DNA from: [Clostridium] fimetarium
GTDB lineage: Bacteria > Bacillota > Clostridia > Lachnospirales > Lachnospiraceae
Direction: 5' to 3'
DNA length: 64,000 nt
Assembly (NCBI RefSeq): GCF_900111235.1
Contig: NZ_FOJI01000001.1
Coordinates: forward strand, 434,001-498,000
Made by a program: the position numbers and the translations under genes
The notes under the pieces: generated by a model
What the model was told of the DNA's origin: nothing
Database searches by the model: none
The model's input: the letters and a program-made list of their open reading frames with translations, nothing else
Shown here: positions 53,318-61,466 of the stretch, in pieces
Numbering within the stretch: the stretch's first letter is position 1
How the letters are laid out: the number at the start of each line of letters is the position of its first letter

Positions 53318-53625
53318 TCTAGGGCGGAAAAAAACGTGGCAGAAAATATATATAGTGGAAAAGCTATGGCATTGAAACCTATGGCGGAAAAAGCGAAAGC
53401 AGAAAAATATATGGTGGAAAAATTGTACCGGGAAAGTTATGACAACGGAGAAATATAGCAATGAAAACTATGGAAGTGAAAGAAATATAGTGGTGAAGTG
53501 AAGAAATATGAATGTGAAAAAATATATTATTGGAAGAAATATAGAAGTGAAGAAATATATTAGTCAAGAAATATAGAAGTGAAGAAATATAGAAGTCAAG
53601 AAATATAGATATGAATAAAATATAG
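53318..53625. repeat. Degenerate GGCGGAAAAA / GAAGTGAAGAAATATA repeats before pepF
   Basis: The first part repeats (ATGG)CGGAAAAA three to four times; the second repeats a roughly 16-base unit AAGTGAAGAAATATAG six or more times with drift. No gene is evident on either strand. The array runs up to the AGGAGGAG ribosome site of pepF. Confidence 0.7.
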
Positions 53626-53639
53626 GAGGAGTATTTGGT

Positions 53640-55451
53640 ATGGGGATATTGAGTGAAGCGGTTAAGAGGTTGAAAACTAGGCAAGAGATTGAGGCAAAGG
53701 ATAAATGGAAGATAGAGGATATTTTCGCTAGTGATGAGGCTTGGAAGACGGATTTTTTGAAGTTGGAAAAGATGATTGAGATGCCTTGTGAGTATAAAGG
53801 TAAGCTTGGGCAATCGGCTAGTAATCTTTATGAGGCATTGAAAGAATCTGATGGCTGTGATTGGATACTAGAACGGGTTTATGTGTATGCATTTATGAAA
53901 TATTATGAGGATACTACGAATCCAGTGTACCAGGAATTATCAGGGAAGGCACAGGGGATTGCTGTAAAAGCAGGCGCAAAATATGCATTTATGGTACCAG
54001 AGATATTAGAAATACCAGAAGATGTGTTAATGGGATTTTTGAAAGAAGATGTTATGAGCTTATTCGTTCATTACATTGAGGATTTGCTGCTTGAAAAAGA
54101 GCATACGTTGTCTGATAAGGAAGAAGAAATTCTGGCAAATGCAAGACAGATCGCAAGTGCGCCGAACGAAATATTTTCAAAGTTCAATAATGCAGATGTA
54201 CGATTTGGTAATATTAAGGATGAAGATGGCCATGAAGTTGAGCTGACCAATGGTCGTTACAGCACATTTATGGAAAGCAGCAATCGTGAAGTTAGAAAGA
54301 ATGCATTTACTACTTTGTATAAGGAATATGCAGCCTATATGAACACGTTGGCGGCGACCTACAATGCGAATGTGAAGCAGGCAATATTTTATGCCAATAC
54401 AAGAAAATATGAATCGACAATTGAAATGAATCTCAGTGGTTCATTTATACCAGTTGAGGTGTATAAGAATCTAATACAGACCGTTCACGATAATATGGGA
54501 TTGATGCACAAATATGTATCTATTCGTAAAAAAGCACTGGGCGTGGAGAAGCTTCATTTTTATGATGTCTATGCACCAATGGTAAGTGATTATAAGATGA
54601 AAGTCACTTATGGGGAAGCTAAGAAAATTGTGAAAAATGGTTTAGCTCCACTCGGCACAAAGTATATTGAGATATTAGAAGAAGGATACAACAGTGGTTG
54701 GGTAGATGTAAGGGAGAGTGCTGGTAAACGAAACGGAGCATTTTCTTGGGGAACATTTGGCACACACCCATATGTATTTCTGAACTATTCTGATAGCTTG
54801 AATGATGTATTTACACTGGCTCATGAGATGGGTCATGCAATTCACACTTATCATTCAAATGGGAATCAGCCACATGTATATGCCGGGTATCAAATATTTG
54901 TAGCAGAGGTGGCGTCAACGTGTAACGAAGCGTTGTTGATTAACTATATGTTAAAAGATTGTACAGAAGTCAAAGAGAAGATGTACCTGATCAATCATTT
55001 TCTAGAGCAGTTCAAAGGCACATTATTTCGACAGACGATGTTTGCGGAATATGAGATGACAACACACAAAATGGCTGAAGAAGGACAAATCTTGAATGCT
55101 GACTTACTTTGTAAGACATACCGCAAATTAAATGAGCAGTATTTTGGACCTGATATGGAAATGGATGATGAGATCGAATTAGAATGGTCAAGAATACCAC
55201 ATTTTTATACGCCATTTTATGTATATCAGTATGCGACAGGTTTTTCCGCGGCGATTGCAATATCAACAAAAATACTGCAAGGGGATCAAAAAACAATTGA
55301 TGGCTACTTCCAATTCTTAAGTGGTGGTTCTTCGATGCATCCAATTGAACTGTTGAAACTTTGCGGCGTAGATATGTCAAAGCCAGAGCCAGTGAAGGAA
55401 GCACTTAAAGTATTTGAAGGGTTGTTGGATGAGTTTGAGCAATACCCTTAA
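53640..55451 (+). CDS. pepF: Oligoendopeptidase F (M3B metallopeptidase)
   Basis: 603 residues. Zinc site HEMGHAIHTYHS at about residue 396 with the downstream Glu in FVAEVASTCNEALL; GAFSWGTFGTHPYVFLNYSD before it is typical of PepF. N-terminal WKIEDIFASDEAW. A cytoplasmic peptidase for short peptides. AGGAGGAG lies 8-9 bases before the ATG. A long region of degenerate repeats sits upstream. Confidence 0.94.
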   Translation: MGILSEAVKRLKTRQEIEAKDKWKIEDIFASDEAWKTDFLKLEKMIEMPCEYKGKLGQSASNLYEALKESDGCDWILERVYVYAFMKYYEDTTNPVYQELSGKAQGIAVKAGAKYAFMVPEILEIPEDVLMGFLKEDVMSLFVHYIEDLLLEKEHTLSDKEEEILANARQIASAPNEIFSKFNNADVRFGNIKDEDGHEVELTNGRYSTFMESSNREVRKNAFTTLYKEYAAYMNTLAATYNANVKQAIFYANTRKYESTIEMNLSGSFIPVEVYKNLIQTVHDNMGLMHKYVSIRKKALGVEKLHFYDVYAPMVSDYKMKVTYGEAKKIVKNGLAPLGTKYIEILEEGYNSGWVDVRESAGKRNGAFSWGTFGTHPYVFLNYSDSLNDVFTLAHEMGHAIHTYHSNGNQPHVYAGYQIFVAEVASTCNEALLINYMLKDCTEVKEKMYLINHFLEQFKGTLFRQTMFAEYEMTTHKMAEEGQILNADLLCKTYRKLNEQYFGPDMEMDDEIELEWSRIPHFYTPFYVYQYATGFSAAIAISTKILQGDQKTIDGYFQFLSGGSSMHPIELLKLCGVDMSKPEPVKEALKVFEGLLDEFEQYP

Positions 55452-55547
55452 GTGAAATGAAGATAGTAAAACAAGTACAATAAGTAAATTTTAGATTTAG
55501 TAATCTAAATAGAATTATAAATTGTTTGTGGAAATTACAGAATTCTA

Positions 55548-55576
55548 TTGACAAAATTGCTTGCATATAATATATT
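55548..55576 (+). promoter_or_regulatory. Promoter of the tRNA-Gly gene
   Basis: TTGACA at 55548-55553 and TATATT at 55571-55576, 17-base spacer, 42 bases before the mature tRNA. Confidence 0.75.
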
Positions 55577-55617
55577 ACTATAGGTGCGAAACAACAGCAC
55601 ATCATTATATGCAACAC

Positions 55618-55689
55618 GCGCGAGTGGCTCAGCGGTAGAGCATCTCCTTGCCAAGGAGAGGGTCGCGGGTCCGATTCCCGTCTCGCGCT
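55618..55689 (+). tRNA. tRNA-Gly (GCC anticodon)
   Basis: Complete cloverleaf: acceptor GCGCGAG/CTCGCGC, D arm GCTCAGCGGTAGAGC, anticodon arm TCTCC-TTGCCAA-GGAGA with anticodon GCC, T arm GCGGGTCCGATTCCCGT. Discriminator T; CCA not encoded. Its 3' end is the integration site of the island that follows. Confidence 0.95.
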
Positions 55690-55696
55690 TCATATT
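55667..55696 (+). other. Left attachment site (attL) in the tRNA-Gly 3' end
   Basis: A 30-bp sequence starting GGGTCCGATTCCCG and ending TTCATATT is repeated identically at 59333-59362. It covers the T-arm 3' half and acceptor 3' strand, the usual tyrosine-integrase target. Confidence 0.88.
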
Positions 55697-55699
55697 ATT

Positions 55700-55738
55700 C
55701 GCTCAAACCTTAGTATTTACAAGGGTTTGAGCGTTTTT
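55700..55738 (+). terminator. Terminator downstream of tRNA-Gly (island-borne)
   Basis: CGCTCAAACC and GGTTTGAGCG (10 bp), 14-base loop, then five T. It lies beyond attL, so it belongs to the island; the pre-insertion terminator is probably the one after attR (59368-59402). Confidence 0.85.
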
Positions 55739-55787
55739 AGTTTTTAAAGAGTTTGATTACCCTTGATTACCTTTTTGGATACTATGT

Positions 55788-56699
55788 TTATAAAGCATTG
55801 GCAATCAAATTGTTTGTTTGGGTTTTGTCTAGTCGATTATAACAATAGCTATTGAAGGTGGTTTGTGCATCTTCATGGCCCGCAATTTTTCGAATCTCAT
55901 CGATATTAAGTCCACTATCAATTAAGGTGGAGATAAATGTCTTTCGAATTTTGTGCATGCTCTTAATATTGATATTCAACTTTTTGCAATACTTTCTAAT
56001 AGCATTATCAACGCATCGTTCATGCATTCGTCCTTTTTCATAGAAAAAAATGAATTCGCTATCATAATTGTTTTGGATGTTCGATGTTTTAATGAGTCTG
56101 AGAACATTTTTGGCTTTAGGTGTTAAATAGATATCTCGATTGCCTGCGATACTTTTTGGACTATCTTTAATGTCTATAATAAATGCACCTTTTGAGCCAT
56201 CTGGATTAAGTTTTTGATATCGAATTTCTGTCCTTTGAATAGTAATATATTCATCGTTAATATCGCTCCATTTTAATGAGACGAGTTCACCTAATCGTAC
56301 TCCTGTTTGGAAAGCAAAAAGTATTGCAAGAGGAATTGTCTTACCTTTATCTTTCATAAAATCTTTCATAATTAGGGTTTCTAATTGTTTCTTTTCCTCA
56401 ATCATAAAAACCTGCGTAACATTTTGCTTCTTTATATCTTTTCGTAAGATATTGGATGCAAGTTTAAATTTTTCTAATGGACTATTTTCAATATAATTTT
56501 TCAAGATAGCATATTCTAAGACTTGCTTAATAATTAGCAACATATTGTTATATGACGTCGATTAGACGATATTTTTCATTATAGCTATATACATTTTCAC
56601 TCATATCTTTGTTCTCAGCTTTGATAGAATGTTTATCAGTACCTTCAGAAAAGTTCTGATTGATAGCAAAGGTAAGTTGATTTTTAGACTTCTACTCAT
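55788..56699 (-). pseudogene. Tyrosine-recombinase integrase, N-terminus broken
   Basis: The last 251 codons (56543 to 55788) encode an intact catalytic domain: Arg in FQTGVRLGELVSLKW, Lys in SPKSIAGNRDI, H-x-x-R in MHKIRKTFIS, GHEDAQTT and the nucleophile Tyr in FNSYCYNRL. The DNA-binding N-terminus is missing from that frame. Upstream, a start at 56699 behind AGAGAGG gives MSR, and after a one-base shift the frame reads KSKNQLTFAINQNFSEGTDK and on to EKYRLIDVI, an integrase-like N-terminus. So the gene has a frameshift near its start and an internal deletion near 56545. It points away from its cargo, adjacent to attL, the standard arrangement. Probably inactive. Confidence 0.8.
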
Positions 56700-57005
56700 T
56701 TTGTATCCTCTCTTCTAAAAAATGGTTTTCACCTTCTTTATCAATGGTTTTCGCTATATCCCCATTCAATTCCAGACTACGTCTTCCATTGAATGGGGAC
56801 ATGAGACGTAAGGTTTTTGAAGTGTTTTTCAGTAACAGCCAAGCGTTGCATGGCTAAAGTGCACCCCGTCCTACTTCATCAGACCGTCGGGCTTGCAGCT
56901 CTGAATAATCAGAGCTAAAAAGTCTTTCCTACTAGTGTAGGTCAGGCTAAAGATACGATTTCTACATCACTTTGGTATTTGGCTTTATTACCTATATAGT
57001 GATGT
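56700..57005. other. Hairpin-rich noncoding block in the island
   Basis: Several perfect inverted repeats: CCCCATTCAAT/ATTGAATGGGG (56760-56798), AGCCA/TGGCT (56837-56855), AGCTCTGA-ATAA-TCAGAGCT (56897-56916), CCTAC-TAGT-GTAGG (56928-56941) and ACATCACT/AGTGATGT (56964-57005). The part starting GCACCCCGTC at 56861 recurs at 60111. It is the 5' leader of the integrase on the minus strand and might be a structured RNA or a recombination/transfer site. No convincing gene. Confidence 0.5.
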
Positions 57006-57251
57006 GAAAAAGGGAAGAATAATCTCTTCATTATTCTTTGGTTTTGCATCTGCGATTCATTGGGCTTATAAACTAATAATTAGTGTACAGATGGGGGTTA
57101 CGGTTGATTCATCCATCAGAACATCTTCTGTGGGTGTCAACAGAATGATTTTGCTTTCTTTATTAAAAGTTTTTATTAATTACTCCTTCTTTATCATATA
57201 TTTAATTATCTATACAATATATTAAAAAAGAAATACGGAAGTCAAATAATA

Positions 57252-57500
57252 AAAAAATGAATCTCAATTCTTTTGGGTTACATTTAGGTGGATAATCAAA
57301 GAGGAATATGGTAAGATTTAGTAGATAAACTTGGTTACAGGGGTAGCGAATTTAAAATTGCTAATTCTGATCAAGAAGAAAAAATTAAAGAGAATTTAGT
57401 TGAGATTTGTGATATAGCTAAACTAAATATATGCTCTATCCTTAATATAATTAAGTATTACGAAAATGCCGATCTAAAAACTGCTCAAACCACTATATAA
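57252..57500 (+). pseudogene. Decayed gene fragment conserved in both islands
   Basis: The frame ESQFFWVTFRWIIKEEYGK shifts by one base to DLVDKLGYRGSEFKIANSD and continues KIKENLVEICDIAKLNICSI...KTAQTTI to TAA at 57498. No start codon. A more decayed copy (FRWIIK, stop, DYGK, LVDKPGCRGDKFKF) is at about 60160-60240. I do not recognise the family. Confidence 0.45.
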
Positions 57501-57519
57501 ATAAGAAAGTAGGGAATCT

Positions 57520-58161
57520 GTGAATAAAGAAAATATTAAGGCTACGAATAAGGAAAGTATTAAAGCGTTTTTGGAATATAATAAAAGAGCAATTGATGAA
57601 AAATGGGTTTTTAATGCTATGTTTACAAATATTATTCTTTTTTATGTTGGTTGTTTTTTTAGTGAATATAAAATCATAAATATTATAACGTGTTCTATAA
57701 TTAATATAGGAATGGTATATATTTATTTTCAAAAAAAAATCAAGCATGATTATTATAACATACTACTAGTTTATGGGATTTATTTATGGGAGCTATCAAT
57801 TAGTTGTAATTATTTGGCATTTCATTTACTTATTATAAAATTTAAATATCCATTAATTATATTTTTGTTTTTACTTGTAGGTAGTATTGTTATAATTATA
57901 TATACATACTTTAGTATAAAATATAATATTAAAAAAGGTAAATATATTAATAAAAATGATGTTAATAGTAATATAATTGCCTTAATGGTATGTTTTGGAG
58001 TTGGTCTATCAAATATTCTATATTCATCTCATAAGGAAACGTCATTAAATAGTCTTTTGTTTATGTTAGGAGTATGCATATGTATATTTGGTTTGTTTTG
58101 TGCTAGCTTTATACAAATTTTTATACATTATTACTATTATAATATTTATGAATCTCTGTAA
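57520..58161 (+). CDS. Hypothetical polytopic membrane protein (island cargo)
   Basis: The start is GTG 57520 with GGGAATCT before it. 213 residues, about 80% A+T coding. Five or six hydrophobic helices (about residues 25-45, 48-65, 75-95, 97-115, 118-135, 160-175, 183-205), basic loops. Family not recognised. Followed 72 bases later by a lipoprotein gene; a similar membrane-plus-lipoprotein pair occurs in the second island. Confidence 0.65.
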   Translation: MNKENIKATNKESIKAFLEYNKRAIDEKWVFNAMFTNIILFYVGCFFSEYKIINIITCSIINIGMVYIYFQKKIKHDYYNILLVYGIYLWELSISCNYLAFHLLIIKFKYPLIIFLFLLVGSIVIIIYTYFSIKYNIKKGKYINKNDVNSNIIALMVCFGVGLSNILYSSHKETSLNSLLFMLGVCICIFGLFCASFIQIFIHYYYYNIYESL

Positions 58162-58233
58162 AAAACTTATACATTTACTAATGCAAAGTATATATTATTT
58201 ATATTTTATACAGTGGGAAAGGAAGGGTGTTTT

Positions 58234-59103
58234 GTGAAAAAGGCTAATGTATTAATCATATTGTTTGTAATATCTCTATTTCTCTTTTCTTGTACAAAAA
58301 ATTCAAAAAATAGTCAAAGCAATGAAAGTTTGACAACAAAATCAGAAACAGAAGACACATCTAATCAAATAGTAAAATATACAAGGTCATTTACTGGAAA
58401 AGTTTTTGATGATACTCCTGAATTTAAATTCATAATAAATGGATATAGTGATAATGATTATGCTTGTCATGCCAATAAAATAGAAATTTTTGATGCAATT
58501 AATAATCAAAAACTTCAAGAAATGAATTTTGATGATACTGACATATTTCTAAGTTATAATAATACTTTGGGTTTCAGATTAACCGATCTTAACTTTGATG
58601 GATATAAAGATATCATGTTTTTATATGCAAGCGTTAGTGCAAGAGCAAACCATTTATATTATTGCTGGCTTTGGGATAAAGACTCTCAAAGATTTGTTGA
58701 AAATAAATCTTTCTCTGACATTTTTAATCCTGCTATTGATAGAAAAAACAAGCAACTATTATCAATAGTTGCAAATAATGCACGTTCGCATACTTGGGGA
58801 ATGTACATATTTGCTGATGGAAAGTTTCTGTTATCAAATGAGTTAACAGAAGAATTACTTTATGATGAAATAAATACTAATAAGCCAAAGTGGCATTATA
58901 CCGAAAGTAAACTTGAAAATGGTACAATGAATGTTATAGAAGATTTTACAATTATTGATAATTCAAATATTCAAGCAGAACAATATCATGATGAAAATTC
59001 ATTTTGGGGATTAGGCAGCAAGAAATGGTATATGAGTGATTATGGATCAGGGTTAAATGATAAAAAAACATCAAATGATTTGGGATTTAAATTTGACGAG
59101 TAG
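58234..59103 (+). CDS. Hypothetical lipoprotein with calcium-loop-like motif (island cargo)
   Basis: The start chosen is GTG 58234, 6 bases after GGAAGGG (a GTG at 58213 has none). 289 residues. Lipoprotein signal KKANVLIILFVISLFLFSC, cysteine at about residue 19, then a Ser/Asn linker. The mature domain contains FRLTDLNFDGYKDIMFL, a D-x-N-x-D-G-x-x-D loop seen in FG-GAP/XAC2610-type surface proteins, and HLYYCWLWDKDSQRF. Surface-exposed, function unknown; predicted partner of the membrane protein before it. Confidence 0.7.
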   Translation: MKKANVLIILFVISLFLFSCTKNSKNSQSNESLTTKSETEDTSNQIVKYTRSFTGKVFDDTPEFKFIINGYSDNDYACHANKIEIFDAINNQKLQEMNFDDTDIFLSYNNTLGFRLTDLNFDGYKDIMFLYASVSARANHLYYCWLWDKDSQRFVENKSFSDIFNPAIDRKNKQLLSIVANNARSHTWGMYIFADGKFLLSNELTEELLYDEINTNKPKWHYTESKLENGTMNVIEDFTIIDNSNIQAEQYHDENSFWGLGSKKWYMSDYGSGLNDKKTSNDLGFKFDE

Positions 59104-59332
59104 CAACATAATTCATGCATACCTAATAAGCATAAACTTCAGCAAAAATTTTATACAATCTTTATAAAAAGCGAAGAAAAACAACTTCCCATTAGGTTTA
59201 TAATAGAAAAGATAAAAGTAAGTAAATAAACATATAAAACAATAATTTGTAAAATTTGATTACCTTTTTGATTACCATTTAAAGATGATGTATTGAAAGC
59301 TCCTTTCTATCAATGTTTTTTACTACATAGAG

Positions 59333-59362
59333 GGGTCCGATTCCCGTCTCGCGCTTCATATT
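59333..59362 (+). other. Right attachment site (attR)
   Basis: Exact copy of the 30-bp tRNA-Gly 3' segment at 55667-55696, preceded by unrelated sequence, so it is not a second tRNA. Confidence 0.88.
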
Positions 59363-59367
59363 TTAGT

Positions 59368-59402
59368 AAGGAAATCTAGATAATAACTGGGTTTCCTTTT
59401 TT
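59368..59402 (+). terminator. Probable original tRNA-Gly terminator, now beyond attR
   Basis: AAGGAAA and TTTCCTT with an extra C-G pair around an AT loop, followed by six T. Confidence 0.7.
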
Positions 59403-59583
59403 CTTGCTGTCAGCCAAGTTGTAGACAACTTGAATTCTATTCTTATACAAGCTAAAATTTTAAGTTGAAATATGGAATTATATGGAATATAATATATTTA
59501 TAGATTTAATTAAATATGAAATAGGGGGAAAAATAATCCGAAAATCTTAATGAATAAGATGATCGAATTATTATGTGGTGAAA

Positions 59584-59874
59584 ATGTATAATAAAAAAAA
59601 TATAATCATGATTGTAGGAATCATAATTATAATTATAGCAATAATATATTTAGCTGGGTTTTGCAGCGGAATAGCTAGTCGTGAGTCACAGAATCAGTCT
59701 CAAGTATCTACAGAGTCAGCAATAAAGTAAGTATCACCTGCACCTATAATATTAGGTACACCAGTAAGTGGTGGAAATGGCTACTCTGGTATATCAGTAA
59801 CGAGACCAGATTGGTTAACTTACAGTCATGATGGAGCTGATACAAGCTATCGAGTTTACCTAGCTCCATCTTAA
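59584..59874 (+). pseudogene. Small membrane-anchored protein with in-frame stop
   Basis: ATG 59584 opens MYNKKNIIMIVGIIIIIIAI, one membrane anchor, and stops with TAA at 59728-59730 after 48 codons. The same frame continues VSPAPIILGTPVSGGNGYSG...YRVYLAPS to TAA at 59872. The composition is continuous, so a 96-residue protein has gained a nonsense codon, or the first 48 codons are the product. Family unknown. Confidence 0.5.
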
Positions 59875-59946
59875 ATCAAGACTTGATATAAGATAATGCT
59901 TGAATCAAACCATAAATGATTATTTGGTTTATTGGATATATAAAAT

Positions 59947-60006
59947 AAAGAGTATCAATCCCCAATTGCAAGCAATTGCCTGCGGTAAAGGGTTGATGCT
60001 CTTTTT
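59947..60006 (+). terminator. Terminator in the second island
   Basis: AGAG-T-ATCAA-TCCC pairs with GGG-TTGAT-G-CTCT around a long loop with an inner AATTGC/GCAATT stem, then five T. Confidence 0.75.
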
Positions 60007-60035
60007 GATTCTAATTTATGTTGTAGACAAACTTT

Positions 60036-60240
60036 AAATTGTTTGTTAGGGTTTTGTCTGGTCGATTATAACAATAGCTATTGAAGGTGATTTGTGCATC
60101 TTCATGGCCGGCACCCCGTCTTACCTCATCAGACCGTCGGCTTACAGCTACTTGATTTAGGGTACTTTTAGATGGATAATTAAATAGGATTATGGTAAAA
60201 TTTAGTAGATAAACCTGGTTGCCGGGGTGACAAGTTTAAA
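60036..60240. pseudogene. Fused remnants of integrase tail, GCACCCCG block and decayed gene
   Basis: Three pieces that lie 1-1.5 kb apart in the first island are joined head to tail here. The join TCATGGCCG|GCACCCCG removes the integrase body and leader; a second join removes 56901-57272. None is coding now. Confidence 0.7.
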
Positions 60241-60264
60241 TTTGAATTTCTAGGAGGAAAAAGA

Positions 60265-60600
60265 ATGTTGGGATTTTTTGTACTGCTAATGATAATACTG
60301 CTAATAATAATGCTTTCAGTAGTTATATATTGCAAAAAGAAATTGAAGATTGTTTTATCAGCAATAATAATCTTAATAACTTTATATGGGGTAATGTTAA
60401 CTATTGATATGGTCAGAGTTTATTCTTTAAGAAAACCAATATTTGTATTGGAAACAAATAAAAGAAGTGGAGTTAAAGCGAACGAAGTTCCATTTCAAGG
60501 ATTAGGATATAAAGTAAATATAGAGTATTTAGAAGATGGTAATATCGCATCGATAACTATGTATATGTTTAATAGAGTAATAGCATGTGTTACAACCTAA
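60265..60600 (+). CDS. Hypothetical small membrane protein (second island cargo)
   Basis: 111 residues, AGGAGG 7 bases before the ATG. Two membrane helices (about 4-22 and 29-50), then an extracytoplasmic domain RKPIFVLE...VPFQGLGYKVNIEYL and SITMYMFNRVIACV. Similar short proteins of unknown function occur in Firmicutes as I recall. Followed by a lipoprotein gene at 60776. Confidence 0.65.
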   Translation: MLGFFVLLMIILLIIMLSVVIYCKKKLKIVLSAIIILITLYGVMLTIDMVRVYSLRKPIFVLETNKRSGVKANEVPFQGLGYKVNIEYLEDGNIASITMYMFNRVIACVTT

Positions 60601-60775
60601 AAAATAATTGTTTGTTCAATTTGAATTTGCAGGAGAGTAGATAGTTCACTTTTGTATATGATTGCGAAGTGAAGAGTAATTATATTTGAGGGAGGAGCCA
60701 CAATATGTAATTACCTTCTTTTTTATAACATATAAATTACAATATTCATTTAATAAATTAGGAAGGTATAGAACT

Positions 60776-61396
60776 ATGAAAATAAGGAACAATCTATTGT
60801 TCGCAATTATCATGACCCTGCTATTTGTCCTACTAACATCATGCGGAAGTGCTAAAAAAACTAGCAATAAAATTGGAATTCCTTCTATAATGCAGCCTAA
60901 TACAATAATTATTTACGATAACAATTTGGGTCCAATTTACGTTCAAGGCGGACAGCTTTCAGATGAGCAAAAGAGTAAAATTTCACCAGACCTTTTATGG
61001 GACACATCAGAACAAGGTATATATGCTAAGCCTGGAATAAAGGTAGATTATGACCAGCATGGAGAGATACAAAATATATATTATCCCACACCGAATTCAC
61101 CTGGGACATATCAACTGCCTGACCCAAATCAAAGTCAGTTTCCTACATATGCACCAAGTCCTATTCTAGTTCCTATGATAATGCAACCGAACACGATTAT
61201 TGTGTATGATAGTGCAACTAACTACATCATTGTGCAAGGTGGTAATCCATCTGCATCTGACATATCAGCTGCTACCGCACACATCAATAATAAGAATTTA
61301 GTAAATCTAATAACAAAAACGATGTATGCAAAGCCAGGTCTTAAAATTACATACGACCAGTACGGAGTACTCAATAATATAACTAATACTAATTGA
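60776..61396 (+). CDS. Hypothetical lipoprotein with internal duplication (second island cargo)
   Basis: The start chosen is ATG 60776 after GGAAGG. 206 residues. Lipoprotein signal LLFAIIMTLLFVLLTSCGS. The mature part contains two copies of one unit: IMQPNTIIIYDNNLGPIYVQGG...IYAKPGIKVDYDQHG and IMQPNTIIVYDSATNYIIVQGG...MYAKPGLKITYDQYG, joined by a Pro-rich linker (PNSPGTYQLPDPNQSQFP). Surface protein of unknown role, paired with the membrane protein upstream. Confidence 0.7.
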   Translation: MKIRNNLLFAIIMTLLFVLLTSCGSAKKTSNKIGIPSIMQPNTIIIYDNNLGPIYVQGGQLSDEQKSKISPDLLWDTSEQGIYAKPGIKVDYDQHGEIQNIYYPTPNSPGTYQLPDPNQSQFPTYAPSPILVPMIMQPNTIIVYDSATNYIIVQGGNPSASDISAATAHINNKNLVNLITKTMYAKPGLKITYDQYGVLNNITNTN

Positions 61397-61466
61397 ATTT
61401 TCCATTATATTTATTTTGATTACCTTTTTGTTTACCATTTAAAGATAATGTGCTATTTACCCACTG

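Larger units (their letters stand above)
55667..59362. mobile_element. tRNA-Gly-integrated genomic island, about 3.7 kb
   Basis: Bounded by identical 30-bp repeats. Holds a broken tyrosine integrase next to attL on the minus strand, a hairpin-rich noncoding block, a decayed gene fragment, a membrane protein and a lipoprotein, and ends with a TTTGATTACCTTTTTGATTACC block before attR. No transfer or replication genes are visible. Extremely AT-rich cargo. Confidence 0.82.
59363..61460. mobile_element. Second, degraded relative of the island
   Basis: Shares four blocks with the first island in the same order: the integrase 3' end (60037-60110 matches 55807-55881), the GCACCCCGTC block (60111-60150 matches 56861-56900), the decayed gene (60156-60240 matches 57273-57357), and the right-end TTTGATTACCTTTTTG-TTACCATTTAAAGAT block (61418-61450 matches 59258-59290). 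The integrase body is deleted. Cargo differs. No third copy of the att repeat is seen; its right edge abuts a truncated AraC gene. Confidence 0.65.

Noticed and set aside
53379-53813. 144-codon minus-strand frame rich in Phe/Ile/Ser
   Set aside because: It is the antisense of the degenerate repeats and the start of pepF; composition follows the repeat, not a protein.
56840-56905. On the minus strand CTGATGA-AGTA...TACT-GAAA resembles a hammerhead ribozyme core
   Set aside because: Stem II would begin with A-U rather than the usual G-C and carry a 37-base insert, no clear stem I/III partners are found, and the second copy at 60111 lacks the GAAA part. Probably chance.
57004-57225. 73-codon frame starting GTG in the island
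   Set aside because: No ribosome site, the start overlaps an inverted repeat, and the peptide lacks recognisable features; left unannotated.
59333-59362. Second tRNA gene
   Set aside because: Only the 3' 30 bases match tRNA-Gly; no acceptor 5' strand, D or anticodon arm. It is attR.
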